Assembly: GCA_947561585.1 (NCBI GenBank)
Contig: CANNZV010001604.1
Location: 191,226-255,225, forward strand
Length of the DNA stretch: 64,000 nucleotides
Origin: Caprella mutica
Taxonomy: Eukaryota; Arthropoda; Malacostraca; Amphipoda; Caprellidae
Direction: 5' to 3'
A model generated the notes under the pieces. That model was given only the letters and a program-made list of their open reading frames with translations, had not been told where the DNA came from and made no database searches. Shown piece by piece: positions 24,501 to 35,900 of this stretch; the stretch's first letter is position 1; the number at the start of each line of letters is the position of its first letter. The position numbers and the translations under genes were made by a program.

Positions 24501-27500
24501 CATTTGTTATTGCTGCAGAGTTATGCATTATATATTCATATATCATTATACCTTCGTTCATAGGAAATGCAAGTTGTAAACCTGTTGGTCAAGTACCTGC
24601 GCTGGAACATGGAGAGATATTGGAGAAAAATTTGCGGTGTGGTGTCATGGGACGGAAAAGGTGTGATAATTCAGTCATTTACACAGGTGAGAGAAAAATA
24701 TTTACCCTTGAAGTAGAGTCAATGTTACTTTAGACATGCAATGAATAGTGGAATATAGCTTTGGGTTAAACTTGTGATCTTCGTGGAAGTTGTTTCAACT
24801 TTCCTCTTCAAATAAAGTGTGTTAGTGCAAAGCATTTTAACATAATTTGCCCTACTCTATTTAAAGCATCGAATTATGCAGTTTGAAATGGGGTCACTAA
24901 AAGGAAATGGGAAAGGAATTTGGTTGAAAAAAATTAATGAGTTTGGCTAAAAGAAATAGGAACGAGTTCAGAGAGAATTAAATTCTATCATATTCGATAA
25001 TTTTGAGAAAGCCTGAATTTTCATGAAAAGAGTTAATAAAAATTCTTTGTTTTAAAAAAATTAGGAATTCGCCTAAAAAATTGAATCTGTTTTAGCTACC
25101 ACAGGGGCTATTAATTAGTATAGTTAATTATCTATAACTATTTTTTCGCAGTTTAACCAATAGTATACTTTAATTTTAGCAGTGTCATTATCACATGATA
25201 TAATCTCTCAGCAGCTCTCCTCTATCCGATAGGCCGTTGTGTAAATATTAATATCGAACATTGATGTCAACGTGGTAACATTAATTGAGTAATTCATTAA
25301 TACAAATCACAAACAAATGCACATATTTATAAAACTGTGTGTAGTTATGGTCACTATTCAGAAAATCCACTTCCATCAATTCTCCGCATGGTCTATTTAC
25401 AAAGGTCTATTTTTATCTTGTTAATCACAAAGAGGATTGACGTAGGCCTATATTTTAGAAAAGAAGCAGATTTTCCTTTGCCTTCTTCGTCTTTTGTCTG
25501 CAGCTTTCAGTTGTATTTTATTTCTTGTTATTACAAAAATGACCATAGAAAATAGTAATATCGAATGTTGGCACATGCATGTCATTCAATGAGCAAATGA
25601 TGTCTGAGCATGTTAATAATAATTGAACAATAACTAGCAGAGAAAACATTATTGAACACGCTGCATTGACCCATTCTCTCCCAAAATCTAATATACTGGT
25701 TACGGGATAATGACCAATCGTCCCACCAAGTTTCATGTAATATGGTTCAGTACTTTTTGAGTTATTGAATTATGAATGACCCTGACCTTGACCTTGGACT
25801 GGATCGCTACCAAAATTCTACTACTCTTGGCATCTGCTCCTATTTGCCAAGAACGCTGCCTAATTACGGATACGCCGGCCTTACCCAAAACTGCTATAGT
25901 ATATAGTAATATAATTTTACAGTCGTGGTAGGGGAATAGGCAATAAGAGCAGGTGTCCAAAGTAGTTCTGCACAATTAGGCCGGAGTAGAATTAGCCCCC
26001 AAAGCGGTCAGCTTAGCACCCACGCTGCGCTCTCGCTGCTCCCTAACTGCCGAGATGACTACCCCGATCAGCTTAACTGCTGCCTTGAAGCTGCTCCTAT
26101 TTTCACTCGAGTAAATACTGCGAACAGTCCGGCGGTGAAATGAACTTACTTGTGAACCTATAAAGCGATACATAGTTGATAGATCTATTCTCGAATTTAC
26201 TAAATAGGTAAATATAATATTTTTACAATAAAAATTAGAATTTCAGTCTTAATGATATAGTCAATTTATCGTCACACTCATAAATCATTTAATTTATATC
26301 ACAATAATATCAAATGGAAAATTGATTTGTATGATAAATGACGTTTACTTACGACTGACCTGTTTCAAAAGTCAAATTTGTAATGTTTCAATAATCTGCA
26401 CCATTTTATATCTTCTCAAATATTTTCATTTTATAAAATTGACTAAGTAAAAGTATATGTCTAAAATAATTAGTTATATACATATATATAATAGTAATTC
26501 TTGTTAATTATTATACAATATACAGACAATAAAATAATTTAACGGCGATTATTTACAGGAAGTGCATTGCAGTTTTTGGTATTCAATCCGATAATTACAA
26601 TTGTGAAAATATGTGAACAAATTAGCGATGAGTTAGAGCTTTATTATTGTCTTGATGAATATCAGTTGAAATAATGAAGGTTTTTGATAAACACAAAACA
26701 AATCATTTGTTAGGATTTTTTCAATTTAAACCAAAATATTTCGTATCATATAACTCCAAATTACCTGGTATTTTAACAGAACGACAACTACCAAATGGAA
26801 CCTACGTACCGCATGTGAAGGATGAGAACTACTTCCGTCTATCTTCGTCTTTTGGATGCTTTGTTCAACCTCAGATATATTACGGAGATGCAAGCCATGA
26901 CTCTCAAGAGCAAAAGTGTCAAGAAATCGGAGCCCAGCCTTGCGCTCCAAAATGGAGAAGGATTTCTACTGAGTCATTTGTTGGGGACCTGGAAGGTGGG
27001 GATCTGTTTCTAACATTTTCGATAATTACTCCAATTAAATCGTGTAGGGGATCTAACTACCATTAAGACCCTTTACTTACCATTAATAGGGCTTATTATT
27101 GAATTATAATTCAATTACTCACAAATGTTAGATAGTCACTTTACATGGTGTTAGCTTCCAATTATCTAAATAAAGCATGTTGAATCGTAAATATGTAGGT
27201 ATTAAATTTATTATACAGATCGCTTTAAACTTTTTACATCTCTTTACACTTTGTAGATTGATTTAAATGTATAGATCCCTTTACACTTTTTTAAAACAAT
27301 CAATTAAGCTACATATAAAAAAATATAATTTATTTTGTACATTATATTCAGAATTATCAACATTTCTTCACAGAACATCAGATGATGTTATGCTTTTGTG
27401 GGATTTGACAAAAATATGATTCTATTTTCAATTATACTTACAATTAGTGTGTGTGTTTTGGTTCAAGGACTACTCGCCGCAGGACAATTCGCCACTGTAG

Positions 27501-29116
27501 GACAACTCGTCGCGTAATTTATTTTTTAATTATGATTGAAAAACTTTACTGAGTGAGATAAAGAAGCTTTTATCATTAACTGAGAATCGATAGAGTTAAA
27601 AAAAATTCTACCAAATCTATACTTATGTGGAAGATAAGACTGAACATATATATAATGCTATCAATTTAAGTGTTAGGTATATTAATAACTTCACTTTATT
27701 CAATGCAACATAATCCAATTTAATATCACTATTTTGTAGTAAAAACGGTGATGCCAGACCCTACAGCCGGATCGCTAACCTGACCTCATATAATCAGTTT
27801 CAACGCTGCTTTCCACTGAAAATGTAAATGTAAAATGGCGGCAAGTTATCATAGCGGCGAATAATTGTTATAGCGGCGAGTTGTGTGCGCGTCATATTGA
27901 CCGTCGGCAAATTGTACGGTGGTGACTGGTCAAGCATCAAGTAGTTTTATACCTATGGTAGTCAGTATCACCAAACTAGCAATGAAGTAATTAAACAAAA
28001 ACAGCATAATAAAAAAATTATTTGTCTACTCGTCATTAAATCTATATTATGTAGTTAAAATGTGCATGATAATATAATAATTGGTAATTTAAAAAAAAGA
28101 CTTGATAAAATAATACCTATAATTTTTTTCTATGAGCCTTTTAAGAATCAAAAACAGTTCTATGCATTTACATTTGCTCCTGTTTTATCCCTCTCCCTGA
28201 TGCTAAAAAACGCATATATTTTTGTTGTAATTTTGATAATTTTGAGATACTGACCATCATAGGTATGAAATACATACACTCCTAGTAAGCATATATGAAA
28301 ATTTTCATATTTTGGTCTAATTATGTTCTCTTAGAAAAAACTAACGAGATTCAAGAACACATAAAAAAAATCCTTTGGGGTACTTATGAATCGAATTAAG
28401 CATCATCTGAAATCTAGTAGACACAACTAATTAGCTCGATTGAGAAATTATATTTATTGTAATTGATATGAATAATACTTTTTTAAAATTTAGCTAGTGG
28501 TAACTAATTAAAAATATCAAATTAAATATTTTAATCATATTAGCTGTGTCGTTATGAGTTTAAATTAATTAATTTAGAAATGATTAGATGTAATTACAAA
28601 ATAAATCGAAAAGATGAAGTTGATGATGGCTGATAATCCTAAAAAAATATTAATAAAAAATGGAAAAATATCGAAATATTATTTTAAATTTAATTTAAAA
28701 TAATTATTAATCATCACCTATTAGTATTTTATTAAGACAGTTAACATACAGTACCTAATTTAAACATTTACTTTGCAATAGATACACTTTTGAATTGCTT
28801 TTGACCATTGGCAAATTAATACTTTTTAATGTATATGATGCTTTCTAATAGGTACAAATATTTTTCCACAGCATTCATGATGTCAGACATGGTGGAAAAA
28901 ATGTCAATGCCTTTACTTGTGAGTTTGTTCTATGACGAAGAAAAGGGCGAGTGGTACTGGACTCGATCCTCTGACGGAAAAAAATTCTACTCTGGCATCT
29001 ACGACTATGGTAATTATTCCAAGAAATGTTCCGCCTACGAAATCCTTACCCCTTATGACCAAGTTGAGATAAATTGTGACCTGCAAGAAAGTCATTATCT
29101 TTGCTGCATGCTATAG
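21529..29116 (+). CDS. Secreted protein with C-terminal C-type-lectin-like domain, 7 exons
   Basis: Exons by GT..AG sites: 21529-21570, 21698-21742, 22749-22953, 23163-23357, 24564-24686, 26780-26995 and 28872-29116. Together they total 1071 nt, 356 residues plus TAG. Intron phases are 0,0,1,1,1,1 and agree throughout. Exons 1-2 encode a hydrophobic signal peptide, probably cleaved after VRA near residue 20. Residues 30-160 are an unrecognised Cys-containing region followed by a Pro-rich linker (PPTNPP). Residues about 225-356 fit a C-type-lectin-like domain: GCF (229-231), C250, EKGEWYW (299-305), C328, C344 and C353. Family members bind sugars or proteins outside the cell, often in immunity. 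The usual EPN/QPD and WND calcium/sugar motifs are absent, so classical sugar binding is doubtful. Several N-glycosylation sequons occur. A poly(A) signal candidate AATAAA lies at 29249. The start was chosen for the signal peptide. Exon joins are inferred without transcripts. Confidence 0.72.
25668..25825 (-). mobile_element. Helitron-type core fragment in intron 5
   Basis: It contains CTCCCAAAATCTAATATACTGG, AATCGTCCCACCAAGTTTCATG and TGACCTTGACCTTGG, the reverse complement of the tandem core units of the 12.9-kb element. Both termini are missing. Confidence 0.75.
25933..26108 (+). mobile_element. AGGAGCAG-type MITE fragment in intron 5
   Basis: It matches 41666-41830 of the element at 41528-41830: GGAATTAGCCC-like, CACGCTGCGCTCTCGCT, GCTTAACTGCTGCC and the end CTGCTCCTATTTTCA. 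It is markedly more GC-rich than the surrounding intron. The left part is truncated or rearranged, with inverted CTGCTCCTATTTGCC at about 25831. Confidence 0.65.
26559..26674 (+). CDS. Candidate alternative last exon of the lectin-like gene
   Basis: After the acceptor ATTTACAG this segment reads on in the phase left by exon 5 (phase 1, giving GSALQFLVFNPIITIVKICE) for 38 codons to a TAA at 26672. Joined to exons 1-5 it gives 726 nt, exactly 241 residues plus stop, without the C-type-lectin-like domain. It contains two Cys and no clear donor for splicing onward. It could be a true alternative 3' exon or a chance open stretch; only transcripts can decide. Confidence 0.35.
27464..27940. mobile_element. 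Foldback element, GGACAATTCGCCG-type arms, in last intron
   Basis: The left arm has AAGGACTACTCGCCGC, AGGACAATTCGCCACTGT and AGGACAACTCGTCGC. The right arm has the reverse-oriented units TAGCGGCGAATAATTGT, TAGCGGCGAGTTGTG and GTCGGCAAATTGTACGG. About 475 bp in total and no coding capacity. It sits between exons 26780-26995 and 28872-29116. Confidence 0.75.
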
Positions 29117-29248
29117 AGATATGTTTTAAGGTGGTAAATTGTTATTCTATAATATAACATTTTTATGTGCCTTTCATTCTAAATTCTAAGGTAACGAAAT
29201 TATTTATTATCAGAATTTGCAATGAAGTCTATAATCCTCATTCAACTA

Positions 29249-29254
29249 AATAAA
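29249..29254 (+). promoter_or_regulatory. Candidate poly(A) signal
   Basis: AATAAA about 133 bases after the TAG of the lectin-like gene. Confidence 0.45.
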
Positions 29255-31643
29255 TTGATTTACTGTAATTCTATTATAAGAAATTTGAAGAACCTAATTG
29301 ATTGATAATAAACAAATTAAAAATTTGTTTTAACTTTTATTCAACCAATGCAAATTCCGTAAATTATATTGTAGGTGAAATAAGAAAATTTATAGTAGAG
29401 AGTAATTATTCGCGTTATTTATTTTCTAATAAAATTAAAGTATAGTTAGAATTGAATAATATAGCAGTGATATATAAATACAATGTAGAGAATTGCCTTA
29501 TAAATGAATTTTCATTGACAAATAAAAAATTTGAAGATTTTTTAAATTTTAAAAGAAGATATAAAGCATTTTTGCGTTCCATGAAACTACTGATATTTAT
29601 ATATTGTAAGAAGAAATATATGCTGTAATATTAAAATAATTTTGAAAAATGAATAAAAACAAATTTATTAAATGAATAAAAATAAATTTAATAAATGAAT
29701 ATAAATAAATTTATTAAATGAATAAAAATAAATTTAAAAAAGACGAATATACATAAATGTACTTTAAAATAAATATATGTACTGGTATTGGAAAAGAATA
29801 ATTATTGACTTGGTTACATTATTGATCTCATAATAGAGTTCAAAGAAGGGCCTATCATATAGAAGCTTAAAAGTACACGAGATTAAATGAAAGTAAATGG
29901 TAGAAGACCATCTAACATTAAAAGTCTGTTTCAATGTTAAAGGGAACCATTCATAATGAATAGTTTTGCTTTTGTTTGTTTCATATCCTAGAAATGTTTC
30001 TTCTTTATATAAATTGATTCTTCTGAACTTACAAGGCAGTAAAGCTTGTGCATTGCAAATTTGTTCATAAAATAAGATAGTGCATTGTGTATACAGTTTC
30101 ATATATGAATTGTATCATTGTTTCCAATATATCAGAAGACTAGCTATGGTCTAGCCAATATAACAGACATCACTGTAATTCAAATGAACATTTAATAATG
30201 TGCTGCTACATAAAATGAAGTGTTCTTTTATATGCAAACTAAAAAAAACATTTCCAATTGAAGTATTTTAAGGAATATACTAAATCAGTTATATTCGATG
30301 AGTTTTCCTTTAAGTGCTCGATAAAGTTTAAAGCCTCAAAACACATAAAGGTGTTTATGTCCCTGACAAATGAAGCCACAAAGAAGAGGAGTTCACAGAG
30401 CATTTCACAGCATGTTCACCCTCGGGAATTCAGTAGTCCCCAGCACGCCTTTTCACGGCAATAGAAGACACGCTATATTTGCTCTTTTATTATCCTCTGG
30501 TAGTCGTCGGTTCTTTCTTTTACTGTGAAATGCTCAGCAAAGAGTCAGGGGTACCATGAATAATTCTCCTGTCAGATACAATTACTACCTGGGGTCTTTC
30601 AGTAGCTCACTCAGAGTCCTTTGCACTTGTTTTCATAAACATCAACTGTGGGTAATTTGAAGTACAATTTAAGGATAGTAGCTCTTATGGTACAATTTAG
30701 GGATAACGAGTTCTCTATATTGATGATTCGTAAAGTGCTCATGATATTATTCGATGCAAATGGATAATACAATATATATATTGTGTACTAATTTAAGTGA
30801 AAATTTGGTTAGGACAAACGGGACTCTCATTGAAATTAGCCTAAAATGTATTCACGACCGAAAAAATGTGAAATCTATATAATTTATTTGATTTATTTAT
30901 AAATACACTTTTAACTCCTTTCTTTTGAGGCAGAAGATTAGATAATTAGATTGTTAACAGATATTTTTTTATTAATAATTGATATACTCAATTATGTTAT
31001 GATCTTTTTAAATTGGGTAAATAAATTATTCCACAATGCAGCATCATATAACCAATAAGGTGGTTTACTTATAGTGTCCCACCCTACCCAAAATATTGAA
31101 GTTATTTTTTAATTATAGTATACTAGTCATCCTGAAACAGTCATATATAAGCAATAAAATAGCTAATATTAAAGAAGAACGAAGAATAATATTCATTCCT
31201 CAAGATACAAGATAATACAGTGTCCTAAATGTTAAGTCATAGATTTTGAAAGAATAGAAAATAAAATTCCACACAGATATTTTCTTTACATTAATTATCA
31301 TCAGTCTAAAATCTACATGATCATTTGGTATCTTGCTATATTTTTTTTTCAGTTCAAAAATGAAAATGCTATACAAGAAAGAAAGATCTAATCAACTATA
31401 TAATTCATTGTATGAATAAAATATAACACTATGTCTTTACGTGCAATACGATATAATTTCCCCCAATAAAATATATAAGCTATATGGCTTGCAAGGTCCA
31501 ATGTTAGGCAGCCAATATGAAAAAATTACAGCCCAGTTTAATATCATTGAAACATCAGTCAGTAAATGGATTTATATGTAGATTATTCCATCTCTGATCG
31601 TGCTTGTGATTCAATAGTTATTTGCTTTTCTATCGTTTCAATT
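29255..31643. other. AT-rich interval downstream of the gene
   Basis: Apart from a 23-bp array (29648-29739) I recognise nothing. A perfect short inverted pair, GAGCATTTCACAG near 30398 and CTGTGAAATGCTC near 30522, is present. Short open frames here have no supporting splice or domain signals. Confidence 0.4.
29648..29739. repeat. 23-bp minisatellite, 4 units
   Basis: Four units of AATGAATAAAAATAAATTTA plus three bases, 23 bp each, with minor substitutions. Confidence 0.9.
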
Positions 31644-32285
31644 GCTTATATAACAGTGCTTGTGTTTCAGTTGCTTTTATAACAGTGCTTGTATTTCAGT
31701 TGCTCACACAACAGTGCTTGTGTTTCAATTGCTTTTATAACAGTGCTTGTGTTTCAGTTGCTTTTATAACAGTGCTTGTGTTTCAGTTGCTTTTATAACA
31801 GTGCTTGTGTTTCAGTTGCTCACACAACAGTGCTTGTGTTTCAATTGCTTTTAATTATAACAGTGCTTGTGTTTCAGTTGCTTTTATAACAGTGCTTGTG
31901 TTTCAGTTGCTTTTATAACAGTGTTTGTGTTTCAGTTGCTTTTATAACAGTGCTTGTGTTTCAGTTGCTTTTATAACAGTGCTTATGTTTCAGTTGCTTT
32001 TATAACAGTGCTTGTGTTTCAATTGCTTTTATAACAGTGCTTCTGTTTCAGTTGCTTTTATAACAGTGTTTGTGTTTCAGTTGCTTTTATAACAGTGCTT
32101 GTGTTTCAGTTGCTTTTATAACAGTGCTTATGTTTCAGTTGCTTTTATAACAGTGCTTGTGTTTCAATTGCTTTTATAACAGTGCTTCTGTTTCAGTTGC
32201 TTTTATAACAGTGCTTGTGTTTCAGTTGCTTTTATAACAGTGCTTGTGTTTCAATTTCTTTTATAACAGTGCTTGTGTTTCAGTT
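31644..32285. repeat. 29-bp minisatellite, ~22 units
   Basis: The unit starts CTTTTATAACAGTGCTTGTG and ends TTTCAGTTG. A four-base insertion (TTTTAATTATAAC) occurs in the unit near 31848. Variant units (CTCACACAACAG, CTTATG, CTTCTG, GTTTGTG) recur in blocks, showing multi-unit duplications. Confidence 0.96.
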
Positions 32286-32669
32286 AACATCTCAACAATA
32301 ATATATTGTATTTGCATGTTATAGTATGTCAGAAGAAATCGTGAATAATATCATTGTACATGTATATGGCTCATGGTATAACTTTAACGAAAAAATATAT
32401 TAGAGCATATTTGATTATGCAGAAAGTATTTTCACACATTATTTAGTTATCTTACGAGGTGTAAGACAATCATATTTTATTCCTGAAAGTGAAAGAAGGA
32501 TTTTTTCAAAATCAATTTGGTTCAAATGGACTAAATTCAAGGAACGTCACACCAAACAAACGGACACGCACAGTACCCGGATAGCTTGTGTTAATAAATG
32601 TCATGAATCTGTCTCATTTATGATACACCTATTATGAACTAATTAATAATTCCATTTCAAACTACTATA

Positions 32670-33877
32670 CAGGGTGTCCCCAAAAAAAAACTATACCTAA
32701 ATTTCAATGGCTGTAATTCAAAAACTATTATATTTACAAAAAATTTGAATATCACATTTTGTTTATAAACATTTATTCCATATCTGTACAAAATTTTAGA
32801 TGAATATATCCAACCGATTTCTCTACACAGTATTTTTAGTGACCGATATCAAAAACCTGTTTGCGCACTTTTGGTTTAACTTCGAATTTTAGGATATTAA
32901 AACCATGTTTTTAATGAGTTTCAACAGTTTATTAAAAATTTTTTATTAAAAAATCGTTATCATAACAATAAAAGGCGTTTATCAATATGCAACTGAAAAA
33001 AAAAGAAACTGTTCATCCTCTTAATAGTTTCAGGTGATTTGGTGGGCCATTCGTTACGATGATTCAGGGCGATAATGCCTATTGCCGAATAGCTCATTTA
33101 GTTTTTCCTAACAGCAACAGTTCTGACCCCGTCCTGAACCAACCAGGTTCGATTGATTCTGTTTCTATGTATTTCTCGAATTCTTAGAACGATTCTATCA
33201 TTTATTAGATCAAGGTATCTATTAAATTATTTTTGCAAAAATAAGGACATACGATACGGCCAAGTCGGCCATTAATTGCTACCTAGTCAATTCTACACAC
33301 AGACTTTCTCTCACGAAATTCTTACGTCAAAGTTGAAAGAAGGAGGTTGGTTCTTCGGTATATATGTGCGAACGTTATGACAATTTGTTTTATCATTCAA
33401 ATGTAAAGTGGTCTCATCACCAACCACACTATCGTCCACAAACAGGTCATTTCTTTGCTAAAACAATGAGCAAAATTCAGCGGCTGAGGAAGATCGGTAT
33501 CAAGACGTGTTTGTTTAGCTCGTACATCTTGTAAGGATGTCACTTCAAATCTAAGGTTACAAATCTGTTGAATGTAGATTTAGTAACATCTTATCCATTT
33601 TTTATTGCAGTGATTTGCAAATTTTCTGTAAGTGCTTCTTTAACAATTTGAACTGTGAAATAAGTGTTTTACTGAAAGTGCGTAATCAGGTTTTTGCTAT
33701 CGGTCACTAAAAGTACAGCTACAAGAAAACGGTTTAATAGATTCACCTGATATTTTGTACAAAGAAAGAAAAAATATTGAAAAACAAAATGTGATTTTCC
33801 AATTTTTTGTAAGTTCAATAGTTTTTGAATTACAACCTCTGCAATTTGGGTATCGTATTTTTTTTTGGGACACCCTG
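32670..33877 (-). pseudogene. Decayed mariner transposon, copy 1
   Basis: Terminal inverted repeats CAGGGTGTCCC (32670) and GGGACACCCTG (ending 33877) are flanked by TA on both sides, the target duplication expected for IS630/Tc1/mariner. The minus strand carries a broken transposase. Recognisable pieces are VGDETTLHLN and NCHNVRTY (first catalytic Asp region) and NEWPTKSPE, equivalent to the EWPxxSPDLxP block around the third catalytic Asp. Frames are disrupted and no intact product is possible. It is 1208 bp and belongs to the same family as 59451-60592. Confidence 0.88.
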
Positions 33878-34971
33878 TATTAGTGTTTGATTACCGAATC
33901 ATATGTATCAGCAAACTGTTCAATTATTTCAATTATTATATGTGAATATCAGTATTTGGGTCAGAAAATATTTCTAAAAGGTCAAAATCAGAGACTTTCA
34001 AATTTTCAAATTGATACCTCTCTAGTAGTGGAATGCTTCTTGCAAAACGTCTAATGACTTTTTTCCTGACAAATCAATCCACGAAACAATTAGCAGTATC
34101 ATATTCAGTTAGAAACATTTACTTATCCAATTCAAACAAATGTAAAGGTATTAGAATTATGAAATCATCTTTTAATATTTTCAAAGATAATTAATATTGC
34201 ATTATGAAAGTCATAACATTAAAAATTATCGGAGCTTATGATTATAGTGTGCCCTTCTACAACAATTCTCACAGAGTATTCGGGTTAAAAAATTACCTTC
34301 GAATTTTTTGAGTAATTGGTATTGACATAGATTTACACATCATTTGAAAGCTTGACCCCAATTCTTCATAGCTCTTTACGTAATGACGGCGGGAACAGAT
34401 GACTGGAACCAATCTGATTCAATGGAAAAAATAACTTACAAAATGTTGATTGCGCTGACCATCAAGGTAATGAGATTGTATTGACAAATGTGTGTCCTCC
34501 AAACTCTCCAAAACAAAACCCAAAGAGATTATTTTTATGATGCGCTGTTCTTAAAGTTACAATTGAATTATCAGTATTGGTCCCGATTTTGATATTTTTT
34601 TCATGTAAATAATGTGTAAAGTCAGTACGTATTGTAGGTTCCACGACCTGATTGAAGCTGCAAAAGACTATTGCTCCAATAATTTTCAATGAACTTTCTA
34701 AATTCAATGAGTTTTCGAAGATTTTTTTCCTCACATGATGTGAATATTAATTATATCCATTTTATTCATTCCAATATTTCTTGTCATTAAAAAAGTGGGA
34801 CTAGCAGTAGCTATAGTTAGTTATTTTAAATTCTGTTTGTACCAATCCAAATATATTTTTCAAAACATATTTGGATCACAATGTAAGGTTATTTTATGAT
34901 TGGTTTAATAATTCTAACTTAATCACGAATGTTTTTGCAAAAGATCATTAATATTTTCAACAAAGTGTTCC
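33878..34971. other. Interval without recognised feature
   Basis: A 90-codon open frame on the minus strand (34462-34734) has ordinary composition but no recognisable motif, splice context or neighbours. I do not call it a gene. Confidence 0.4.
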
Positions 34972-35900
34972 AAGGTCAGGACATAAAGCTCGTTGAAAAG
35001 TAGGTATGAATTTTAAACTTCATTATGTTTATTTCGACTTCAAAAATTGCCATTGAAAGGAGAATAATTTGATAATGGTGCTATGTTCCAATAATAAACT
35101 ACACTTATTACAAACTACAGCTTTCAGTCTAGGAACATATACAATATACATTGCAGCCGGCACATATATCTGTTCCTGTGAAATGGCTTCCAATAACACT
35201 TACGAATTTGCTTACAATAATTCGACAAAAGTTATAGTATGATATGAGACTCTTGTCAACAAAATGTATAGATAAAAATTCCAATGGATTAAGGGCCTAG
35301 ACACGTCACTGGCCAAACATTTTCGGCTTTGAATGATGAAAACTGCTTTCGAATACGATTTGAGTCTATTTAGATTTTAGAGCTATGTGATGCTGCTGAG
35401 TCCTGTTGAAGACTTAAAGAAGAGCCTGAAGGTTATCTTTCGACCATGGTAGGAACTTTGATCACAGAATGAGAGAGATGTACCATTTTAAATTCATTTA
35501 AGGCCAAGAGGTAAAAATATGAGATAGATCATCCGGTGGCCATCACAGAAGCGCAATTAGCCATTACAAATCCCCCTCTGAACTTGAAGAACACCAAACT
35601 TGATCAATACTGATGGTTCACAACTTGGTGAAAGTCAAATATCTTCTCACATGTGAAATTGTTCAGCAGTCTCATTCAAGTTGTGATGACTTCTTTCAGC
35701 TCATAAATTATCCCATGATGGTCAGGAAGCTCATGATATTTTTGCATTTTATATTGTTTCATTTTAGGACCCGGTTCTCGTTTATCTGAGAATGAAAAAG
35801 TCTCCTTAAACGATTTATAACTTTTCCAAACAGTTGAAAGAATCGTTATCAACTGCTTCACAATAATTATTGATGAATTTATTATTTTCATATATCATAC
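34972..35900 (-). pseudogene. Decayed Tc1/mariner-type transposase
   Basis: On the minus strand a piece with FSDKREPGPK (35676-35891) fits the DNA-binding linker (KxRxGRPK-like). Further on, near 35407-35420, LQQDSAASH matches the second catalytic Asp motif QQDxAxxH, and ALNPLEF near 35275-35300 in another frame matches the DLNPLxF third-Asp block. Stops and frameshifts separate these. A possible terminus AGGTCAGGACATAAAGCTCG lies at about 34972; the other end was not found. It is a different family from the CAGGGTGTCCC elements. Confidence 0.6.

Noticed and set aside
25337..25555. 72-codon open frame in intron 5
   Set aside because: No splice phase agreement with neighbouring exons and no domain; likely chance.
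26674..27066. 130-codon open frame read as a single-exon gene
   Set aside because: Its middle part (26780-26995) fits better as an internal exon of the lectin-like gene with matching phases; its start overlaps the alternative exon's stop codon.
31644..32285. CRISPR-like array (29-bp periodicity)
   Set aside because: Contiguous tandem repeat with no spacers.
34462..34734. 90-codon minus-strand open frame
   Set aside because: No motif, splice context or link to the nearby transposase relic could be shown.
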